Below the pieces are notes generated by a model, which was given only the letters and a program-made list of their open reading frames with translations, was not told the origin of the DNA and did not search any database. 64,000 nt of DNA. It comes from a bacterium (GTDB taxonomy: Bacteria; Armatimonadota; Fimbriimonadia; Fimbriimonadales; Fimbriimonadaceae). The DNA lies in assembly GCA_027485645.1 (NCBI GenBank), contig JAIXQR010000007.1:62001-126000 (forward strand), given 5' to 3'. The translations under genes were made by a program, and so were the position numbers. Shown in pieces: positions 60,445-64,000 of the stretch (the first letter of the stretch is position 1; every line of letters begins with the position of its first letter).

Positions 60445-61221
60445 ATGCGAACTTCACCCGTTGCTATCGGAACCCTTACGGTTGCCGCGCTTGTCATTTT
60501 GGCTTGCGGCGGCTCTGGCGGAGGGTCGTCAAGTTCTGGCGGATCCAGTTCTAGTTCGAGCGGGGGCTCGGGCTCCACGGCGGGCGGAAGCGGCCCAGCG
60601 CCGATTCTTGACCCAACGCCGAAGGTGCGATTTGCAAACTTCACCGAGTACGAGCGAATTCGCGTCCGCGTCAACGGCGTAACCATCGTTGACAACCTCG
60701 CCCAAGGTGAGTTCTTCGATCGCGTGTTTTCTGGTCCCGATGTTTACTGGTCGGTAACTGACGCAACAACCGGCAACTACGTCTTCGGTGGCTACCAGAA
60801 GATGGAGTACTCGTTCCAGGTGTTCGCCTTTGCCGGATCGAACTCGGCCTTCAACTGGCTGGACTTCCCGATTGGATACGCGAACAACTTTGCTTGGGTC
60901 AACCTGATGTCGGCCTACAAAGCGACGCCAAACCTTGACGCCGGCTGGCGACGCATTAGCCAAACCGATGCGCAGCGAACGGTGGTCGGCCCGGTTGGCG
61001 CAATCCAGAGCGGCGGAAACGCCCTCACGGGCTCGTTCCCGGTGGATTCGCCGTTGTTCGTTGGCTTCTACGAGCGCGGCAAGACGAACCCAATCGCAGG
61101 AACGATCTACGACACGAACCTCGACAAGAACTTCTCGTACTTCCACGCGGTGTACACGAAGCCGAACGGCGACAAGGGATACATCACCTGGAAGCTTTCT
61201 GAGAACACGATCAAGAACTGA
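60445..61221 (+). CDS. DUF4397-like lipoprotein
   Basis: 258 aa lipoprotein with lipobox LVILAC (Cys at about 21), then a Gly/Ser-rich linker of ~30 residues. The mature domain follows the DUF4397 pattern of surface proteins: VRFANFTEYERIRVRVNGVT, IVDNLAQGEFFDRV and later NSAFNWLDFPIGYAN. Ends DKGYITWKLSENTIKN. Surface-exposed; function unknown. Excellent Shine-Dalgarno. Confidence 0.7.
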   Translation: MRTSPVAIGTLTVAALVILACGGSGGGSSSSGGSSSSSSGGSGSTAGGSGPAPILDPTPKVRFANFTEYERIRVRVNGVTIVDNLAQGEFFDRVFSGPDVYWSVTDATTGNYVFGGYQKMEYSFQVFAFAGSNSAFNWLDFPIGYANNFAWVNLMSAYKATPNLDAGWRRISQTDAQRTVVGPVGAIQSGGNALTGSFPVDSPLFVGFYERGKTNPIAGTIYDTNLDKNFSYFHAVYTKPNGDKGYITWKLSENTIKN

Positions 61222-61240
61222 TCCTCAGAAGCTCAAATCG

Positions 61241-61276
61241 TGCGTCGGCGCCCACTTTGGGTGCCGACGCATTTTT
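61241..61276 (+). terminator. Terminator of DUF4397 gene
   Basis: 13-bp stem tgcgtcggcgccc / gggtgccgacgca (one G-U pair), loop acttt, then ttttt. Confidence 0.9.
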
Positions 61277-61280
61277 CATG

Positions 61281-61311
61281 TTGCATTCGGTGGGATCGCT
61301 CGTGTCATACT
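61281..61311 (+). promoter_or_regulatory. Possible promoter of rplJL
   Basis: TTGCAT, 19-base spacer, CATACT. The spacer is long, so exact hexamers are uncertain, but the position just after a terminator and before the leader fits. Confidence 0.4.
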
Positions 61312-61317
61312 ATTACG

Positions 61318-61484
61318 AACTCTGGAGACAGCAGGTGGCTTAATTGCCTTAAGCGATTCGCGAGAATCGGCCCGCCGAGGGGATACAAGAGAATACGTCC
61401 GAGGCTTGCCTCGCTCACGTCTCTGTCCTTCGGTTTGGGCAGGGGCTTTTTTGTTGCCGCCGGCTTCCGAGAAACAGGAGCAAT
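61318..61484 (+). ncRNA. Ribosomal protein L10 leader with attenuator
   Basis: The leader contains gcaggtggcttaattgcc and cccgccgagggg, elements I recognise from L10 leaders, in which free L10(L12)4 binds its own mRNA. A terminator-like hairpin with T-run (61419-61452) lies before the rplJ Shine-Dalgarno, which suggests attenuation as the control point. Confidence 0.65.
61419..61452 (+). terminator. Attenuator hairpin in the L10 leader
   Basis: 10-bp stem gtctctgtcc / gggcaggggc with several G-U pairs and an 8-base loop, followed by tttttt (61447-61452). Confidence 0.7.
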
Positions 61485-62132
61485 ATGCCGACCGCAGAAA
61501 AAGCACAAGTCATCGAGCAAACGCGGGAGTGGTATTCCAAGTCGAGCGGCGTAGTCTTTACCGACTATCGCGGACTCAAGGTTAAGGACCTGCAGGCGCT
61601 TCGCGCTAGCCTTCGAGAGAAGGGCGCTGAGCTGCACATCGTCAAGAACACCTTGTTCCGCCAGGCTGCGGGCGAAGCGGCACAGAATCTGCCCTTCGAG
61701 TACGACAACGGAACGACCGCTTATGCGTTTGTGTTCGAGAACGAGCCGGAAGTGGCCAAGCTGCTCCTCGATTACGCACGAACCAGCAAGAAGCTGGTGG
61801 TGAAGGGTGGCCTGTTCGCCGGCCGAGCTTACACTTCGGAAGAAGTTGTGGGCATCAGCGAACTGCCGCCGAAGGAAGTACTGATCTCGCAAGTGATCGG
61901 TGCCATCGCTGCACCGCTAACCAACCTTGTGGGCGTTATCGAGGCGCTGTACGCCGATCCGATTCGCACCATTTATGCCGTGGCCGACAAGGTCAATGAG
62001 GGTGTAGAAACCCCGGCAACGACATCTGAAGAGACCCCAGCCGAAGCGCCAGCCGCCGAAGCTGTGGCAGAACCGGAAGCCACCGAGGCTCCGGCCGAAA
62101 CCCCGGCGACCCCGGAAGCAGAAGGAAACTAA
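61485..62132 (+). CDS. rplJ: 50S ribosomal protein L10
   Basis: 215 aa base of the ribosomal stalk that binds L12 dimers and 23S rRNA. Core: [34 protein letters not shown], then [15 protein letters not shown]. The C-terminus is extended by an Ala/Glu/Pro-rich acidic tail (about 180-215) after the L12-binding helix, longer than E. coli L10 (165 aa). Shine-Dalgarno AGGAG. Precedes rplL by 5 bases. Confidence 0.96.
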   Translation: MPTAEKAQVIEQTREWYSKSSGVVFTDYRGLKVKDLQALRASLREKGAELHIVKNTLFRQAAGEAAQNLPFEYDNGTTAYAFVFENEPEVAKLLLDYARTSKKLVVKGGLFAGRAYTSEEVVGISELPPKEVLISQVIGAIAAPLTNLVGVIEALYADPIRTIYAVADKVNEGVETPATTSEETPAEAPAAEAVAEPEATEAPAETPATPEAEGN

Positions 62133-62137
62133 AAACC

Positions 62138-62539
<402 letters not shown>

Positions 62540-62558
62540 TTCGTTACAAGATGTTCAC

Positions 62559-62591
62559 GGGCTTCGGCGGTTCTCGCCGAGGCCCTTTTTT
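62559..62591 (+). terminator. Terminator of rplJL
   Basis: 11-bp stem gggcttcggcg / cgccgaggccc with one G-U pair, loop gttct, then tttttt. Confidence 0.9.
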
Positions 62592-62681
62592 ATTTTGCGG
62601 GGCCCATGTTGCATGAAGCTCGCGTGGGTACTTTTGCCATAGCCTTGCCAAACTTGCCTGCGTATACTTGGCCTCACGCAG

Positions 62682-63584
62682 ATGGCTCAGACCACAAGTG
62701 CAACGTACATTGGCTCAATTTCCTGTTTAGAAAAAGCTAACGGCTACTTCTTCCAATCGCTAGATGTGAGCCAGCTCTCGTGCAAAGCCGGGGGTGTCTC
62801 GATCAAGGCGATTTTTTCGCGGGACGATCAAGGATACGAAACGCTAACTTTCCGAAGTGAAGATCAAGAAATTGCCTCCTTTGGAACATACGCGGATCGA
62901 TTCGTAGCAAAGACCCGGCACGGAGTGGACATCCGTCCGGTTGAAGAGGGCCTCGTTCCCCTCCAGTACGGATTCGCTCTGCCGCGTGCGATCTCCAAGC
63001 TGTTTTGCCGCCCGCCAACGGATCGTGAGAGCAAAAATTATGAGCTTGCAGGGACTGGTCAGAAGGCGTACTCCGTACAAACGGTGCTAACCGCATACGG
63101 AGCCGCAGAAGATTCAGGTGAATTCGTTCGGCTGGAATTGTTTGGTAAGCCTTGGTTGGTTGCTCAGGCAAGCCCCGAAATGGATGGCAAATTTCCAAAG
63201 AAGATCACGTTGTTCGAGAGTGAGCCGAAGCCGGTCGAACTGGGTGGCGGCTATTGGAACGGCGACGCTGCCGTGAGTAGTACGGCCAAGTGGACTCTGC
63301 TATCAGTTCAATCGAGCCCAAAACGTCTTAGCCACGAAGCGCTTACTAAAGGTATGCAAGTGACGGTCTTCCGAGGAAACGTCGGGTACGTCTCAACTTC
63401 TTCGCCCGGCAAAGACATCTGGAAAGACTATGAGGTCCAAGAAAAGCTTCATGCAAAGTTGGATAGCCGACGGGAACCTCCGTCCACACCGGCGCTTCCG
63501 GCGCTTTCCACGGTTGTCGCAGCAACCGGAGGCATCATCGTCGCTCTCGTCATTTCTGCCATGACTTGGTTCTTTCGGCGTTGA
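62682..63584 (+). CDS. Hypothetical protein with C-terminal membrane anchor
   Basis: 300 aa. No signal peptide; the first 260 residues look beta-rich and soluble (SCLEKANGYFFQSLD, EIASFGTYADRFVAKT, WTLLSVQSSPKRLSHEAL), then a Pro-rich segment and one C-terminal helix (LSTVVAATGGIIVALVISAMTWFFRR) with a basic end. This is a tail-anchor-like layout. I do not recognise the family. Confidence 0.6.
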   Translation: MAQTTSATYIGSISCLEKANGYFFQSLDVSQLSCKAGGVSIKAIFSRDDQGYETLTFRSEDQEIASFGTYADRFVAKTRHGVDIRPVEEGLVPLQYGFALPRAISKLFCRPPTDRESKNYELAGTGQKAYSVQTVLTAYGAAEDSGEFVRLELFGKPWLVAQASPEMDGKFPKKITLFESEPKPVELGGGYWNGDAAVSSTAKWTLLSVQSSPKRLSHEALTKGMQVTVFRGNVGYVSTSSPGKDIWKDYEVQEKLHAKLDSRREPPSTPALPALSTVVAATGGIIVALVISAMTWFFRR

Positions 63585-63596
63585 ACTGGACTCTGC

Positions 63597-64000
63597 TTAA
63601 AGTGCCATAAAGGGTGTAAAGGAAACGCTTGAATAGGTTCCGTCTGGATTCTTCAAACGAAAGTTGAGGGAGAAGTAAATGCGACAGTCTGTTAGCTTCT
63701 CGTCAGGGGCTAGCCCCCTTTCGAAGAGCATGTCTTGAATCTTTTTCGGCAAGTTTGCCACTTGAGAATCTGGACTTACTTGGCCGAATTCGCCTGCGAA
63801 GCTGCCTAAGAATTCCGCCTGCAATTTTTTGTACTTTTCGCGATTTTGGTCTTGTCTTTTTCTGAGTTCGGCCAATACTTCCGTTAAGACCGAAGTCGCA
63901 AAAGATGCATTCTGCCTTGCGGAGTTTCCTAAAAGCGAAAAGCCAGGCTGCAAAACCTGAGCCTCCCTCATCGCGTCGATCTCAGGAGCTGAGTTACCGT
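63597..64000 (-). CDS. Hypothetical protein, 5' end beyond the window
   Basis: At least 124 aa on the minus strand from ATG 63971, but the frame stays open up to the window end, so the true start may be outside. A charged helix (LTEVLAELRKRQDQNREKYKKLQ) and a C-terminal beta part (DCRIYFSLNFRLKNPDGTYSS) are seen. It converges on the anchored protein with a 12-base gap. Not recognised. Confidence 0.5.
   Translation of the reverse strand, partial: GNSAPEIDAMREAQVLQPGFSLLGNSARQNASFATSVLTEVLAELRKRQDQNREKYKKLQAEFLGSFAGEFGQVSPDSQVANLPKKIQDMLFERGLAPDEKLTDCRIYFSLNFRLKNPDGTYSSVSFTPFMAL

Overview
The window looks like chromosomal DNA of a member of the Armatimonadota, probably close to Fimbriimonas. 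The main evidence is four secreted proteins with the leader [11 protein letters not shown] followed by a F-P-V-F-A-(Q/G)-(A/S)-K segment and a glycine/aspartate-rich (G-D-G/G-D-T-H) C-terminus, together with moderately high GC and many DUF-type secreted proteins. This placement comes from recognising families, not from a search. Nearly all the DNA is coding. I see no rRNA, tRNA, CRISPR array, insertion sequence, integrase or phage gene, so this is core chromosome with some lineage-specific gene families.

Layout: 0-3.4 kb, three glycosyltransferase-like genes and an unknown gene. 3.4-6.9 kb, a BMP-type substrate-binding lipoprotein, an FmdB zinc ribbon, a TerC membrane protein and a Gfo/Idh/MocA oxidoreductase. 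6.9-14.7 kb, minus-strand prepilin-like, lipoprotein and membrane-protein genes, then a secreted protein resembling g-type lysozyme inhibitors. 14.8-19.1 kb, the B12-dependent ribonucleotide reductase nrdJ behind its repressor nrdR, with two NrdR boxes on the promoter. 19.1-23 kb, an operon of a Fe-S/SCP2 protein, an SDR, a TetR regulator and an McsB-like guanidino kinase, headed by a perfect 27-bp palindrome. 23-28.7 kb, an archaeal-type ornithine cyclodeaminase-like gene and pheS / acyl-ACP desaturase / pheT. 28.6-35.2 kb, a membrane protein, an HEYGH protein, trxB, a coupled DUF1844 operon and NDH-2. 35.3-40.9 kb, clpC and two prepilin-like genes preceded by 11-bp-phased TTAAC repeats. 40.9-47.6 kb, aquaporin, aldo/keto reductase, tandem FKBP, rpsT, a DUF4394 protein and a methionine synthase that ends after its two substrate domains, with a long structured leader. 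47.6-55.9 kb, M32 carboxypeptidase, a DUF2089/DUF4097 pair, an EVE protein, a deacetylase-like protein, a large subtilase and a MalK-type ATPase. 55.9-64 kb, an ABM monooxygenase, two triple-STN secreted proteins, a GlmL-like ATPase, a DUF4397 lipoprotein, the L10 leader with rplJ-rplL, and two unknown genes.

Three themes connect the genes. The first is cobalamin-dependent metabolism: NrdJ, the MetH half and GlmL. The second is protein quality control: ClpC, with a guanidino-kinase homologue elsewhere in the window and no CtsR or McsA seen. The third is a rich secreted and cell-surface repertoire: prepilin-like proteins, STN proteins, a subtilase and lipoproteins. Arginine codon CGA is unusually favoured in the genes that look most highly expressed. 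The most interesting regulatory signals are the tandem NrdR boxes, the TetR-type palindrome, the Pho-box-like repeats before two prepilin genes and the metH leader.
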